DNA from: Armatimonadota bacterium
GTDB lineage: Bacteria; Armatimonadota; JADLDR01
Direction: 5' to 3'
Assembly: GCA_020846535.1 (NCBI GenBank)
Contig: JADLDR010000018.1
Location: forward strand, 1-64,000
Length of the DNA: 64,000 bases
Below, piece after piece: positions 9,639 through 20,164 of this stretch (position 1 is the first letter of the stretch; every line of letters starts with the position of its first letter). The notes below the pieces were generated by a model. It saw only the letters and a list, made by a program, of their open reading frames with translations. It had not been told where the DNA came from and did no database searches. Both the position numbers and the translations under genes were made by a program.

Positions 9639-10706
9639 TTAGCGGCGTCTGAGAAAAGCCGGGATGTCCAGGTCGTCGGAGCTGGGGACGCGGACAGGCT
9701 CTTCTTCTTTGGTTTCTTTCGGTTCGGCGGCCTTTCGGGTGAAGGGGCGGAACGTCCGGTTCTCGAAGCCGGTCGCCAGGACGGTAATCCGCACCTGCCC
9801 CTCGATGCGCTCATCGATGACCGCGCCGAAGATGATGTTGGCATCCTCGGAATCGGTGGTTTTGGTGATAAGGTCGGCGGCCTCGTAGATTTCGCTGAGG
9901 GTAAGGTCCGGCCCGGCGGTGACATTGATCAGAACGCCCCGCGCGCCCTCGATGCTGGTTTCCAGGAGCTTCGAGGCAATGGCGTTCTGGGCGGCCTCGA
10001 CGGCCCGGTGCTCGCCGGAGGAGGCCGTCCCGATGCCCATCATGGCCGAACCCGCCCCGGCCATGACAGCCTTCACGTCCGCGAAGTCCACATTGATCAT
10101 GCCGGGAACGGTGATGATATCGGAGATGCCCTGCACGCCCTGGCGGAGGATATCGTCCGCCATGCGGAAGGCTTCCACCAGGGTCGCCCGCTTCTCGACC
10201 ACGCTCAGCAGCCGGTCGTTCGGGATGACGATGATGGTATCCACCTGCTGGTTCAGGTGGGCGATGCCGTCTTCCGCTAGCCGGAGGCGCTTGGGGCCTT
10301 CGAAATTGAACGGCTTGGTGACCACCGCCACGGTCAGCGCCCCAGCCTCTTTCGCCAGCTCAGCAATGACGGGCGCGGCTCCGGTTCCCGTGCCGCCGCC
10401 CATGCCGGCGGTGATGAACACCATGTCGGAGCCTTCGAGCGCCTTTTTGATCTCCTGCCGGCTCTCCTCGGCGGCCTCGCGCCCGATCTCGGGGTTGCCG
10501 CCTGCGCCCAAGCCGCGGGTCAGGTTCTCCCCGATCTGGATCTTTTTCGGGGCGGCGGAGATACTGAGAACCTGGGAATCGGTGTTCATCGCCAGAAAAT
10601 CGACCCCGGCCACCTGCGCCTCGATCATCCGGTTCACCGCATTCGTCCCGCCCCCTCCGACCCCGATCACCTTAATTTTCGCATGAGAATGCTCTGCCCT
10701 TGCCAT
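9639..10706 (-). CDS. ftsZ: Cell division protein FtsZ
   Basis: [29 protein letters not shown]-terminal peptide [11 protein letters not shown]; start chosen at MARAEH because AGGGAG precedes it. Confidence 0.98.
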   Translation of the reverse strand: MARAEHSHAKIKVIGVGGGGTNAVNRMIEAQVAGVDFLAMNTDSQVLSISAAPKKIQIGENLTRGLGAGGNPEIGREAAEESRQEIKKALEGSDMVFITAGMGGGTGTGAAPVIAELAKEAGALTVAVVTKPFNFEGPKRLRLAEDGIAHLNQQVDTIIVIPNDRLLSVVEKRATLVEAFRMADDILRQGVQGISDIITVPGMINVDFADVKAVMAGAGSAMMGIGTASSGEHRAVEAAQNAIASKLLETSIEGARGVLINVTAGPDLTLSEIYEAADLITKTTDSEDANIIFGAVIDERIEGQVRITVLATGFENRTFRPFTRKAAEPKETKEEEPVRVPSSDDLDIPAFLRRR

Positions 10707-10802
10707 CGGCTCTGACTCCCTTCGTAAGTGCATGAAAATGATTTCCGCATTGCCCCGCCGGAACCCTTCCCCGGAGGCCCCGCCGGTTTGAAATTTTCCG
10801 CT

Positions 10803-12035
10803 TCAAGCTCGCAAACGATGAAACCATGCCTGAAAACGCCGGAGCCAGAGAGTCCAGAGATTCTCCGGCTGGGCGGCCCGCCTGAAATAATGGTGCTTGG
10901 CGGCATAGAGAAGCAGCCCGACCCCTGTGGCGTAAGCCGGGCTGCCGATATTGTCTGTAAATCCTCCCACGCTGTAGGGAATCCCGACCCGCGCAGGCAA
11001 TCCCATCACCTGGGTCGCCAGCTCGGTGGCCCCGCACAGGAGCGAGCCGCCCCCGCTCAGGACCACGCCTGCGGGCAGCAGGTGACCGTATTCCGACCTG
11101 TCCAGATGATTCTTCGCCATCTCGAAAATTTCCTGCATCCGCGGCTTGATTATTTCGACCAGGATCGCCCTCGGGTATTCACGCACCTCCTGGCTGCCCA
11201 GGTCCGACACGGAAACCACCTCATCCTCATCGATCATCTCCGGCAGGGCGCAGCCGGAACCGATCTTGATCTTTTCCGCATCCTCCTGGGTGGTGTGCAG
11301 CCCGACGGCCAGGTCGTAGGTGACATGGTTCCCGGCCACCGGAATCACCGACGAGAAGGCGATCTCGCCCTTGTTGAAAACGGCCAGGTCGGCGGTGCCC
11401 CCTCCAATATCCAGGACGGCCACCCCGAGTTCCTTTTCGTCCGGATGCAGCACCGCCTCCCCGGTCGCTAGGGATTCCACCACCACATCCTCGATTATCA
11501 GATCGGTGCGGTGGAGGCACTTCCGGATATTCTGGAGGAAGGTGGTTCCTCCGGCCATGACGTGGGCCTCCACCTCCAGGCGGCTGCCGAACATCCCGAC
11601 CGGCGATTTGATCCCATCCTGCCCGTCCACTTTGAACTCCCGGGGGATCACATGGACGATCTCCTGCTCCGGGCTCAGCGGAACGGCCTGGGCGTTGTCC
11701 AGCACCCGGGCCACATCCTCTTCCGCAATCTCGTGGTTGGGGCGATTGACATGGATGACGCCCTGGCTGTTCTGGGAACGGATATGCTCTCCGGTCACTC
11801 CTACGACCGCGGAGCCGATCTCCACGCCCGCCATCCGCTGCGCCTTTTCCAGCGATTCCTCGATGGCGTGAACGGTGGCATCGATATCGATCACAGAACC
11901 CCGCCGCATCCCCTCGGAACGGCTGGTCCCGATCCCGATGACATCGATCCGGCGGTCCTCCTGCAACTCCCCGATGAGGGTGCAAATTTTGGTCGTGCCG
12001 ACATCGATGCCGACGAGAATTGCGCCTTTCGCCAC
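10803..12035 (-). CDS. ftsA: Cell division protein FtsA
   Basis: VGIDVGTTKIC, VLDIGGGTADLAVF, VLSGGGSLL; amphipathic C-terminal helix. Confidence 0.96.
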   Translation of the reverse strand: MAKGAILVGIDVGTTKICTLIGELQEDRRIDVIGIGTSRSEGMRRGSVIDIDATVHAIEESLEKAQRMAGVEIGSAVVGVTGEHIRSQNSQGVIHVNRPNHEIAEEDVARVLDNAQAVPLSPEQEIVHVIPREFKVDGQDGIKSPVGMFGSRLEVEAHVMAGGTTFLQNIRKCLHRTDLIIEDVVVESLATGEAVLHPDEKELGVAVLDIGGGTADLAVFNKGEIAFSSVIPVAGNHVTYDLAVGLHTTQEDAEKIKIGSGCALPEMIDEDEVVSVSDLGSQEVREYPRAILVEIIKPRMQEIFEMAKNHLDRSEYGHLLPAGVVLSGGGSLLCGATELATQVMGLPARVGIPYSVGGFTDNIGSPAYATGVGLLLYAAKHHYFRRAAQPENLWTLWLRRFQAWFHRLRA

Positions 12036-12036
12036 C

Positions 12037-12408
12037 TTAGCCCCCGGTCTGCTCTTCTTTTTTCTTCGACAGGTGTACTCTGGACAGATAATATCGGCGG
12101 ATCAACGACAGGTTGAGGAAGATACGCCCCCCCAGCGCGACGACAGCGGCCAGAAACAAGTCCACCCCGAGCTGGTCGCCTAGATAGGCCAGACCGGCGG
12201 CCAGCAGGGTGTTCATCACGAAACCGCTGACGAAGATGTTCTCGTCGAACTTGCCCTCCATGGCCGCCCGGACTCCCCCGAAAATCGTATCCAGACCTGC
12301 CAGGGTCGCCAGAGACAGGTAGCTCGCATAATCAGCCGGGACCGAAAATTTCGTCGCATAAATAATGATGAAACCGATAACAAGGCCGACGACAGGCACC
12401 CAGGTCAC
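12037..12408 (-). CDS. sbp: Small basic protein (Sbp family, DUF1290)
   Basis: IPADYASYLSLATLAGLDTIFGGVRA-type signature, position between DUF881 and ftsA. Confidence 0.88.
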   Translation of the reverse strand: MTWVPVVGLVIGFIIIYATKFSVPADYASYLSLATLAGLDTIFGGVRAAMEGKFDENIFVSGFVMNTLLAAGLAYLGDQLGVDLFLAAVVALGGRIFLNLSLIRRYYLSRVHLSKKKEEQTGG

Positions 12409-13184
12409 TCTTGGCCCTCCTCGGTCTTTTTCGCTTCGGCAGGATGGGCGAACTGGAACTGGGTGCTGCCTGAATAGGGCGGGATGAACATCTCCTTTTC
12501 TGGTTTGATTTTGATCATTTCCAGAAAATCGAGGGTTTCAAAGACGCCGCCGGGCAGCTTGAGGCCGCTGGTCAGCATATTGGCATCCCCGATCACTTTA
12601 ATGATGTAAGGCTGACTGGTCGGCACCTTGTTGACCTGGAGTACCGGCCCTACACACCGGATGGCGGTGTTGGCGATGACCCGCTGGTCGTTCACCGAAA
12701 TGGCCTCCGCCGCGCCGGTGGCGTTGAGTTCGTTGATCAGGTTGCGGATATCGGTGTCATGGACGATATAGGCCGACAGGTCTTCGGGCTGCGCCCCGGT
12801 GACCGGACGCTTCTTGCTGTCGTTCAAAGTGATGATCAGTCCCGGCCCCTTCATCGGGACCAGGCCTGCCAGCACCTTCACGCGCTGAAGCTCGTCATTG
12901 AGAGCCTGCTTGTCACGGCTACCGGTGGCTATCGCCTCTTCATACTCTGTATTCTTCTTGTTGAGCGCCTCGATTTCCTTGCTCTGCTCCTCGGTTTTTT
13001 TCTTGAGTTCCGTGTAGGCGTTTGCCAGGGACCCGAAACGGCTGGAGGGCAGGGACATCGAGCGGATATTCTGCTGCGTTTTTAGGGAGGCGGCCAGGAG
13101 CATCCCAAGAACGAGGCAAAGGATCGTCGCCTGTGTGACCCACGCCCCTTTCTTCAACTCGACCAAATGAATATGCGGTTTCAT
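12405..13184 (-). CDS. DUF881 family protein (YlxW/YlxX-like)
   Basis: TM helix, coiled coil, GPGLIITLNDS, NELNATGAEAISVN-like motif. Confidence 0.88.
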   Translation of the reverse strand: MKPHIHLVELKKGAWVTQATILCLVLGMLLAASLKTQQNIRSMSLPSSRFGSLANAYTELKKKTEEQSKEIEALNKKNTEYEEAIATGSRDKQALNDELQRVKVLAGLVPMKGPGLIITLNDSKKRPVTGAQPEDLSAYIVHDTDIRNLINELNATGAAEAISVNDQRVIANTAIRCVGPVLQVNKVPTSQPYIIKVIGDANMLTSGLKLPGGVFETLDFLEMIKIKPEKEMFIPPYSGSTQFQFAHPAEAKKTEEGQE

Positions 13185-13240
13185 AGGCGTCCTGCTATTA
13201 CTGCGAACCGGCCCCGCTCGATGCGCGGAAAGGGCCGGGT

Positions 13241-14047
13241 TTAACCCAGAGGCTTCCGAACCGCCGCCGGCGTTTGGGTGGTGATCGGCCTCCGGGCCGG
13301 TTTGTCGGGGACGGTCAGATCGACGTATTCGGACTGCTCCCGGACCCTCCGGTCGCGCCAGACGGTTTCGAGAACGGCCAGTTTGAAATTCAACTGCGGG
13401 AAGCGGCCCAGCTTAATCTTCGGTCCCTTATTCATATTTAAGCATATATTGTCGTTTTGGTCAACTTCTATTTTTTGGAGAGGAAAGACCTTCTTCCGGG
13501 CGGCGAACCCGGCGCATTCCAGGGCGGCCCGGAGGCCGGGCGACCGGAATGGCTCCCCGACCGCCAGCGGCTCCCTGCCCCGGTATTCGATATAGGGCTT
13601 GCGCGGATCCGGCGTTTTGACCGGGCGGCAGAGGACGCCGCCCGCATCCGCTTCATAATAGCGCCCGTCCAACCGGAGGGTCAGCGCCGAAACCCGCTCG
13701 GTGATATCGATGGCGATAGTTCCCGGCAGGCTGCGGCGCAGGCTCACCCGTCCGACCATCGGCTCCGCCATCAGGCGGTCGGCGGCCCGGCCCAGGGAAA
13801 CTTTGAAAATATTGGCTCCGGTCGGGATGGCGGCCCGCTTCGCCATTTGCTCCGGTTTGAGAAGGTGGCAGCCGGTTATCCGGACGGAGCGGATCTCGAA
13901 ATAGGGGGCCGTGAGGAGATAATAGGCCGCCCCGCCTATCAGGGTCGCCAGCAGGCAGATCAAGCGCAGGAGAAAATAATCGGGCTTTCTCCGGTTGCGC
14001 CGGTGTCGCCGGGGTATGCGAGGCTTCTGGGGCGCGGCTTTCGGCAT
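13241..14047 (-). CDS. ftsQ: Cell division protein FtsQ/DivIB (POTRA)
   Basis: Single TM then YFEIRSVRITGCHLLKPEQM POTRA; position in dcw. Confidence 0.88.
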   Translation of the reverse strand: MPKAAPQKPRIPRRHRRNRRKPDYFLLRLICLLATLIGGAAYYLLTAPYFEIRSVRITGCHLLKPEQMAKRAAIPTGANIFKVSLGRAADRLMAEPMVGRVSLRRSLPGTIAIDITERVSALTLRLDGRYYEADAGGVLCRPVKTPDPRKPYIEYRGREPLAVGEPFRSPGLRAALECAGFAARKKVFPLQKIEVDQNDNICLNMNKGPKIKLGRFPQLNFKLAVLETVWRDRRVREQSEYVDLTVPDKPARRPITTQTPAAVRKPLG

Positions 14048-15058
14048 TCAATCCTCCAGGGCCAGCCGGATCAGTCGGTCCACCAGTTCCGGAAAGGAAA
14101 TCCCGGTAGCCTGCGCCGCCCTCGGCAGGAGGCTGGTGGGCGTCATCCCCGGAATGGTGTTGACCTCCAGAGCGTAGATTTCATGCGAGTTGACGATCAT
14201 GTCCACCCGGGACATGCCCCGACAGCCCAGGGCGTTATGCGCGGCCAGAGCCATTTCACGGGCCGCTTGAGCCTGTTTCTCCGGGATGCGGGCCGGAACG
14301 ATCTCTTCGGTGGCCCCGGGCGTATATTTGGCCTCGTAATCGTAGAATCCGCCGGAAGGGACGATCTCGATAAGGGGTAGCGTCTGCGGGTTATCATTGC
14401 CCAGCAGGGCCGCCGTGATCTCGGTGCCGAAGACGAATTCCTCCACCAGAATATCGCGGTCATAGCGGGCGGCGAGCGCCAGAGCCTCCGGCATCTCGTC
14501 CCATTCGTGGACAATGCTGATGCCGATGGTAGACCCCTGGGTATTGGGCTTGACCACCGCAGGCAGGCGCAGATTTTTGAAGGCCCCGTTCGTTTTGCCG
14601 TATTTCACGACCTCGAAACGCGGGGTGGCGATGCGGTTGGACTCGAAGATACGCTTGGTCATGATCTTGTCCATCGCCAGCGCGCTTGCCAGAACGCCCG
14701 ATCCGGTATAGGGAATCCCCATCAGCTCCAGAAGCCCCTGGATCGTCCCGTCCTCCCCGTAACGGCCATGAAGGGCCAGGAAGGCCACATCCGGCCGCCC
14801 GAGATCGGCGGACTGGAGCGCCCGAGCCAGAGGCATGATATCTCGCGCCTCCTGCACTGACGGCAGCCCTGGAGTGCCGCTATCATTTCCCAGGGCCAGC
14901 AGCGCCTGCGGCGGCAGCAGCCCGGCGGGATCCACCGGCAGCACCGAATACTTTTCAGCATCCAGCGCCCGAAGCACCATCGAGCCTGTCTTTAAGGAGA
15001 CCTCCCGTTCCGAGGAATGCCCGCCCATCAGAACCGCAACTTTGATTTTATTCTGCAT
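14048..15058 (-). CDS. ddl: D-alanine--D-alanine ligase
   Basis: VLMGGHSSEREVSLKTG, GIPYTGSGVLASALAMDK, EVNTIPGMT. Confidence 0.96.
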   Translation of the reverse strand: MQNKIKVAVLMGGHSSEREVSLKTGSMVLRALDAEKYSVLPVDPAGLLPPQALLALGNDSGTPGLPSVQEARDIMPLARALQSADLGRPDVAFLALHGRYGEDGTIQGLLELMGIPYTGSGVLASALAMDKIMTKRIFESNRIATPRFEVVKYGKTNGAFKNLRLPAVVKPNTQGSTIGISIVHEWDEMPEALALAARYDRDILVEEFVFGTEITAALLGNDNPQTLPLIEIVPSGGFYDYEAKYTPGATEEIVPARIPEKQAQAAREMALAAHNALGCRGMSRVDMIVNSHEIYALEVNTIPGMTPTSLLPRAAQATGISFPELVDRLIRLALED

Positions 15059-15098
15059 TATATGAGATTCCTGGCACTATGGATGCGCTGGCACATGC

Positions 15099-16535
15099 TT
15101 ACCCCAGCGCCCCGCAGGCGTCGCCGACGGGAGGGAGGGGCTTGGGGCTGGAGGCCGGGCCGCCCATCATTTCGAGCAGCTTTTCGCCGGCGTCGCGAAT
15201 ATCGCCTGCGCCCAGGGTCAGCATGACATCGCCGGGCTTCAGAAGGCCGGCGACGAAGCCCGGCACATCGTTTTTATCGGAAACAAAGTGAACGGCCTTG
15301 CCCGGCTCTCTTTTGACGATTTCATCGGCGATGAGCCTGCCGGTGACGCCTTCGATGGGCTGCTCGCGGGCCGGGTAGATTTCGGTGATCACGGCGACAT
15401 CGGCCTGGCCGAACGAATTGCCGAAGTCGTCCAAAAGGAGCCGGGTGCGGCTGTAGAGATGCGGCTGGAAGACGGCCACCACGCGCCTGCTCCAGCTTTC
15501 CTTGGCGGCCTGAAGCGTAGCCTTGATTTCGGTCGGGTGATGGGCGTAGTCATCCACCACCATCACTTCCCGGGCCGTTCCCAGCAATTCCATCCGGCGG
15601 CCCACGCCGTGGAACTCGCCCAGGCCCTCGCAGGCCGCATCAAAGGACAGACCGGCTTCCAGGCCAACGGCAAGGGCGGCCAAAGCGTTCTGGATATTCT
15701 GCCGGCCCGGGACATTCAGCCTGACCTCGCCTGCCACTTCGCCGTTCAGGAGGCAGGAGAAGCGGGAACCCCAGGGGGACAGATATACCTGGGCGGCTCG
15801 CAGGTCGGCCTTTTCGGAGATGCCGTACCGCAGAACGCGCCTATTGACGCAGGCGACGAGGCTTTCGACCCGGGCGTCGTCGGCGCAGGCGATGATCAGG
15901 CCGTCTTCGGCGGTCTGGTTCAGGAACTGGTCGAAGCTGTCCAGGATATGTTCCATCGTGTGATGGTAGTCCAGGTGGTCGGCATCGATATTGGTAAGGA
16001 CGGCCAGATCAGGGAAAAGGTGCAGGAACGAATCGAAAGCTTCGCACGCTTCAGTCAGAAAGATCCGGCTTTTTCCGATCCGCAGGTTGCCCCCGAAGGC
16101 GGCCATCTCGCCCCCCACCAGGATGGTGGGATCGAGGCCGCCGTGCGCCAGGACCAGCCCGGCCATGCCGGTGGTGGTGGTCTTGCCGTGCGTTCCCGTG
16201 ACTGCGATGCCGTAGCAACCCTCCATGATCTGCCCCAGCATTTGAGCGCGAGAGATGACCGGCAGCCCCAGCTTCTGAGCCTGCATCCTTTCGGGGTTGT
16301 GGGGTGGGATCGCGGCAGACATCACCACCAGATCGACCGAGGCAGGAACATGGGAGGCGTCATGCCTCGGCCAGGCGATAGCTCCGAGGGAGCGAATCTC
16401 CTGGAGGATGGCGCTGTCTTTCATATCGGAGCCGCTAACTGCGGCCCCTCGATGAAGGAGCAGCTTCGCCAGGGCGCTCATCCCTATTCCCCCGATGCCG
16501 ATGAAATGGACGGATCGGATATCCTGAACTTTCAA
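15099..16535 (-). CDS. murC: UDP-N-acetylmuramate--L-alanine ligase
   Basis: HFIGIGGIGMSALA, VTGTHGKTTTTGM, DDYAHHPTEI. Confidence 0.97.
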   Translation of the reverse strand: MKVQDIRSVHFIGIGGIGMSALAKLLLHRGAAVSGSDMKDSAILQEIRSLGAIAWPRHDASHVPASVDLVVMSAAIPPHNPERMQAQKLGLPVISRAQMLGQIMEGCYGIAVTGTHGKTTTTGMAGLVLAHGGLDPTILVGGEMAAFGGNLRIGKSRIFLTEACEAFDSFLHLFPDLAVLTNIDADHLDYHHTMEHILDSFDQFLNQTAEDGLIIACADDARVESLVACVNRRVLRYGISEKADLRAAQVYLSPWGSRFSCLLNGEVAGEVRLNVPGRQNIQNALAALAVGLEAGLSFDAACEGLGEFHGVGRRMELLGTAREVMVVDDYAHHPTEIKATLQAAKESWSRRVVAVFQPHLYSRTRLLLDDFGNSFGQADVAVITEIYPAREQPIEGVTGRLIADEIVKREPGKAVHFVSDKNDVPGFVAGLLKPGDVMLTLGAGDIRDAGEKLLEMMGGPASSPKPLPPVGDACGALG

Positions 16536-17653
16536 GCGTTATCTCCTGAAGCTACGGCCTGGTCCGGTTCCGCCGCCTCCCGCTTCAGCAGGATGCGGGC
16601 GATCTGTTCCGCCGCATGGGGGCGGGCTATGGACAGCGCGGCCTGGGCCATAGCGTGGCGTTTGGGCGCATTATCGAGTATCTGACTGATTCCGGAGGCC
16701 AATCGCTCACCGGAAAGCTCGCTTTCCGGTACCAGAAGGGCGGCCTGCCGCCCGGCCATCACGCGGGCGTTGGCGGTCTGGTGGTCCGCGAAGGAAAACG
16801 GGTAGGGTATCAGCACCGACGGCAGCCCGACCGCCGCAATCTCCGCAATGGTCGATCCGCTCCGGCAGACCACCAGGTCTGAGGCGCGGTAGGCGGAGCG
16901 CATATCTTCCAGGTAGGGCTGGGGGTGATACCAGTCCCGCCTGGGAGCGATCTGCAGGACATGCTCGTGCTGCCTCCGCCCCGTCTGGTGCAGCACCTGG
17001 TAATTCCGGCCGTCCCAGAGCGGAACGGCCCGGCATACGGCCTCATTGACGGCTCTGGCCCCTTGGCTGCCTCCCAACACCAGTACGGTAAGCCGGTCGG
17101 GATCGAGTCCCAGGGCGGCCCGGGCTTCCGCGGTGGGCATCGGCTCCAGGAGAGCCGCCCGCAGGGGATTGCCGGTGACCACCACTTTGGCTATCGGGAA
17201 GAAGCGGCGCGATTCCTCGAAGGTGACGCAGACGGTTTCCGCAAAACGGGCCAGCCACCGGTTGGTGCGGCCCGGAATGGTGTTCTGCTCCTGAATGACA
17301 ATGCGGATGCCCAGCAGGGCGGCTCCGAGAACGGTCGCCGCCGCCGCGTAGCCGCCGGTGGCGAGAACCGTGTCAGGGCGCGTCCGCCGGAGAGCCAGAT
17401 ACGCCTGGGCCAGTCCCAGGGCCAGCGTTCCCAGGGCCGCCGGGGTCTGCCAGGAGAGCTTGCGGCTCAGGCTCCGGCCCGGGATGCCGAGAAAGGGCAG
17501 GCCGGAGCGGGCGGCCAGAGCCGCCTCCGGCCCCTTGCTTGTTCCAATATAACATATATTTGCATCAGGAGCAACTCTGCGAATCGCTTCCGCAACGCTA
17601 AGCGCCGGATATGCGTGCCCGCCCGTACCCCCTCCGCTCAGGGCGATTTTCAC
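16532..17653 (-). CDS. murG: UDP-GlcNAc:undecaprenyl-PP-MurNAc-pentapeptide GlcNAc transferase
   Basis: SGGGTGGHAYPALSVA, EQNTIPGRTNRWLARFA, GGSQGARAVNEA. Confidence 0.96.
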   Translation of the reverse strand: MKIALSGGGTGGHAYPALSVAEAIRRVAPDANICYIGTSKGPEAALAARSGLPFLGIPGRSLSRKLSWQTPAALGTLALGLAQAYLALRRTRPDTVLATGGYAAAATVLGAALLGIRIVIQEQNTIPGRTNRWLARFAETVCVTFEESRRFFPIAKVVVTGNPLRAALLEPMPTAEARAALGLDPDRLTVLVLGGSQGARAVNEAVCRAVPLWDGRNYQVLHQTGRRQHEHVLQIAPRRDWYHPQPYLEDMRSAYRASDLVVCRSGSTIAEIAAVGLPSVLIPYPFSFADHQTANARVMAGRQAALLVPESELSGERLASGISQILDNAPKRHAMAQAALSIARPHAAEQIARILLKREAAEPDQAVASGDNA

Positions 17654-18770
17654 GGTTGATCGCCTCGCCGGCTTTGGATGTGTAAAGGGAGATATTGAGC
17701 AGGACCCCGATGCTTGCCATCATGAGCAGCAGGGAGGTTCCGCCGTAGCTGATAAAGGGCAGCGGCACGCCTGTTGTGGGACAGGAGGCCGTGTTGACCG
17801 CGATATTCAAAAAGACCTGAACCGTGACCATGGAGATCAGTCCCGCAGCCAGCAGGCGGGCGAAAAGGTCTTTGCTCCGGAGGGCGATGCGGCAGCCCCG
17901 GTAGGTGAGAGTAAGGAAGAGGGCCAGCAGAACGCCGGTGCCGATCAGACCCAGTTCTTCAGCATAGACGGAGAAGATGAAGTCCGTATGCTCTGCCGGA
18001 AGGTAGAGGTGCTTCTGGATACTCTCCCCGAATCCGACCCCGAAGAGGCCGCCGGTCCCGATGGCGATCAGGCCGTGAATCAACTGGAAGCCTTCCTCCT
18101 GGCTCCGCTCCCAGGGAGCCAGGAAAGCCTCCATCCGTTCCAGCCGGTAGGGTTCTTTCAACACCAGGGCGACCCCGCCCAGAAGGGCGATCAGAATCAG
18201 CAGCCCGATATGGCGCTTCCGCGCTCCCCCGACCCAGAGCATGATCAGAACCGTGGTGTAAAGGCAGGCGGCGGTGCCCATGTCCTTGCCCAGCAGGACG
18301 AGGGTTATGATGAGGAGAATCAGGGCAAAGGGAACTGCCGTTTCGGAAAGCGATTTCTGCATCTTCTTCTGGCGCAGGGAAATCGTGTGCGCCAGGTAGA
18401 CGATAAGAGCGAATTTCGCGAACTCCGAGGGCTGGAATTTGAGCGGCCCGAATTCGAACCAGCGAACCGCCCCGTTCGCCCTCGACCCGACGCCCGGCAG
18501 CATCACGACGCACAGCAGGATGACAGACACTGCAAGCAGGATCACGGAAAACTGCTGCCAGTTTTTATAGTAGAACTTGGAAGCGATCCAGAGAACGGCC
18601 AGCCCGAGAACCGCCCATATCGCCTGGCGTTCGAGGAAGTAGTAGACATCGTCGTATTTCTGGCTGGCCCGGACATAGCTGGCGTCAAAAACCATAATGA
18701 CACCGATCAGGGTCAGGATGAAAGCGACGGCGAAGAGCGGGTAGTCGGGCATCTGGCGCTTGGCGGTCAC
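17598..18770 (-). CDS. ftsW: Peptidoglycan polymerase FtsW (SEDS)
   Basis: GTG start overlapping the murD stop; ERQAIWAVLGLAVLW, GVGSRANGAVRWFEFG, FISYGGTSLL. Upstream part of ORF 17598..19442 overlaps murD and is not used. Confidence 0.95.
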   Translation of the reverse strand: MTAKRQMPDYPLFAVAFILTLIGVIMVFDASYVRASQKYDDVYYFLERQAIWAVLGLAVLWIASKFYYKNWQQFSVILLAVSVILLCVVMLPGVGSRANGAVRWFEFGPLKFQPSEFAKFALIVYLAHTISLRQKKMQKSLSETAVPFALILLIITLVLLGKDMGTAACLYTTVLIMLWVGGARKRHIGLLILIALLGGVALVLKEPYRLERMEAFLAPWERSQEEGFQLIHGLIAIGTGGLFGVGFGESIQKHLYLPAEHTDFIFSVYAEELGLIGTGVLLALFLTLTYRGCRIALRSKDLFARLLAAGLISMVTVQVFLNIAVNTASCPTTGVPLPFISYGGTSLLLMMASIGVLLNISLYTSKAGEAINRENRPERRGYGRARISGA

Positions 18771-20164
18771 GTGGTCTCCTCCTGCCGCAATTCTCGCACG
18801 GCCTCTTTGAAAGCGTTCCCCCTGGCCTCGAAGCCGGAGAACATATCGAAGCTGGCGCACCCGGGCGAAAGGAGTACGATATCTCCGGGCTGGGCTTCCC
18901 CATGGGCCTTCCTCACCGCTTCCTGAAGCGACCCGGGCCGCTCGATCCGGTCGAACCCGAAGGCGCGCACCGCTTCTTCGATGACCGGAGCCGTTTCGCC
19001 GATCAGGAAGAGCTTTTTTGCCCGGCGGGCGATCACCTCGGCCATCGGCCCGAAATCCATCGCCTTGTCTTTCCCCCCGGCGATCAGCAGCACAGGGTCC
19101 TCGAAGGCTTCCAGGGATCGCTGCCCGGCTGCGGGGTTGGTACACATCGAATTGTTGATATAGCGCACTCCCCCGATCTCCGCCACCGCTTCCAGGCGAT
19201 GCACCACGCCCCGGAACGTCCGGGCCGTCTCCACGACGGCTTCCGGGCGAACGCCGCAAGCCACCGCCATCGCCGCCGCGGCCATCAGGTTCTCCAGGTT
19301 GTGCGCTCCGGGAAGGAGGACTTCCCGCGCATCGAAGAGGGGAAATTCGCTGCCCTCCCACCGGGCGCAGACCGTGCCGCCCCGCAGGAAGCAGCCCGCC
19401 TCCAGGGGGCGCGTCCGGCTGAAGCCCGCTTTCCGGGCGCAAACGGCCCCGGCCACCTGCTGCGCCATCGGGGAATCGGCATTCAGGATGGCGACATCCT
19501 CTTCGGTCTGGAAGGCGAAAAGACGGGCTTTGAGGGCGGCGTAGGCTTCAAAAGAAGGATGCCGGTCCAGGTGGTCCTCCGTGATGTTGAGCAGCGCCCC
19601 CACCTTCGGACGAAAGCCCCGCACCCACTCCAGTTGAAAGGTGCTGATCTCGGCGGCGATCCAGGTCTGCGAATCGGCCTCGTATGCGGCGGCGATCAGC
19701 GCTTTTTTTATCTCCCCGGCGCTGATGTTGCCTGCCACGACCGCCTTCTGGCCGTCGGCTTCCAGCATATGGTAGAGGGCCACCGTTGTGGTCGTCTTGC
19801 CGTTCGTGCCGGTGACGGCGAGAATCGGGGCAGGGGAGATCCGCCAGGCGATCTCGATCTCGGAAAGCACCTCGACGCCGCGCCGGACCGCCTCTCGCAG
19901 GACGGGATGCTTACAAGGCACCCCGGGGCTGGGAACGATCAGATCGGCCTCGTAGATGCCCCGATACGCCGCCTCGCCCGCGAAAACGGGCAGCTCCAGC
20001 GAGGCCGCCTCGCGGATGGCCTCTGCCAATTCTCCGGCGGGCTTGCTATCATGGAGCGCCACTTTCGCGCCCAGGGCGGGCATCACGCGGGCGACCGCCA
20101 TGCCGGTGCGGCCCATGCCGATCACATGAATACGCTTGTTGTGCCAGCCTGTTCGAGACATCAT
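18767..20164 (-). CDS. murD: UDP-N-acetylmuramoyl-L-alanine--D-glutamate ligase
   Basis: VTGTNGKTTTTVALYHML, NITEDHLDRH, LLIAGGKDK; ATG overlaps mraY stop. Confidence 0.96.
   Translation of the reverse strand: MMSRTGWHNKRIHVIGMGRTGMAVARVMPALGAKVALHDSKPAGELAEAIREAASLELPVFAGEAAYRGIYEADLIVPSPGVPCKHPVLREAVRRGVEVLSEIEIAWRISPAPILAVTGTNGKTTTTVALYHMLEADGQKAVVAGNISAGEIKKALIAAAYEADSQTWIAAEISTFQLEWVRGFRPKVGALLNITEDHLDRHPSFEAYAALKARLFAFQTEEDVAILNADSPMAQQVAGAVCARKAGFSRTRPLEAGCFLRGGTVCARWEGSEFPLFDAREVLLPGAHNLENLMAAAAMAVACGVRPEAVVETARTFRGVVHRLEAVAEIGGVRYINNSMCTNPAAGQRSLEAFEDPVLLIAGGKDKAMDFGPMAEVIARRAKKLFLIGETAPVIEEAVRAFGFDRIERPGSLQEAVRKAHGEAQPGDIVLLSPGCASFDMFSGFEARGNAFKEAVRELRQEETT

Noticed and set aside
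18771-19442. N-terminal extension of the 614-aa ORF containing FtsW
   Set aside because: Out-of-frame reading of murD; FtsW starts at the GTG overlapping the murD stop.
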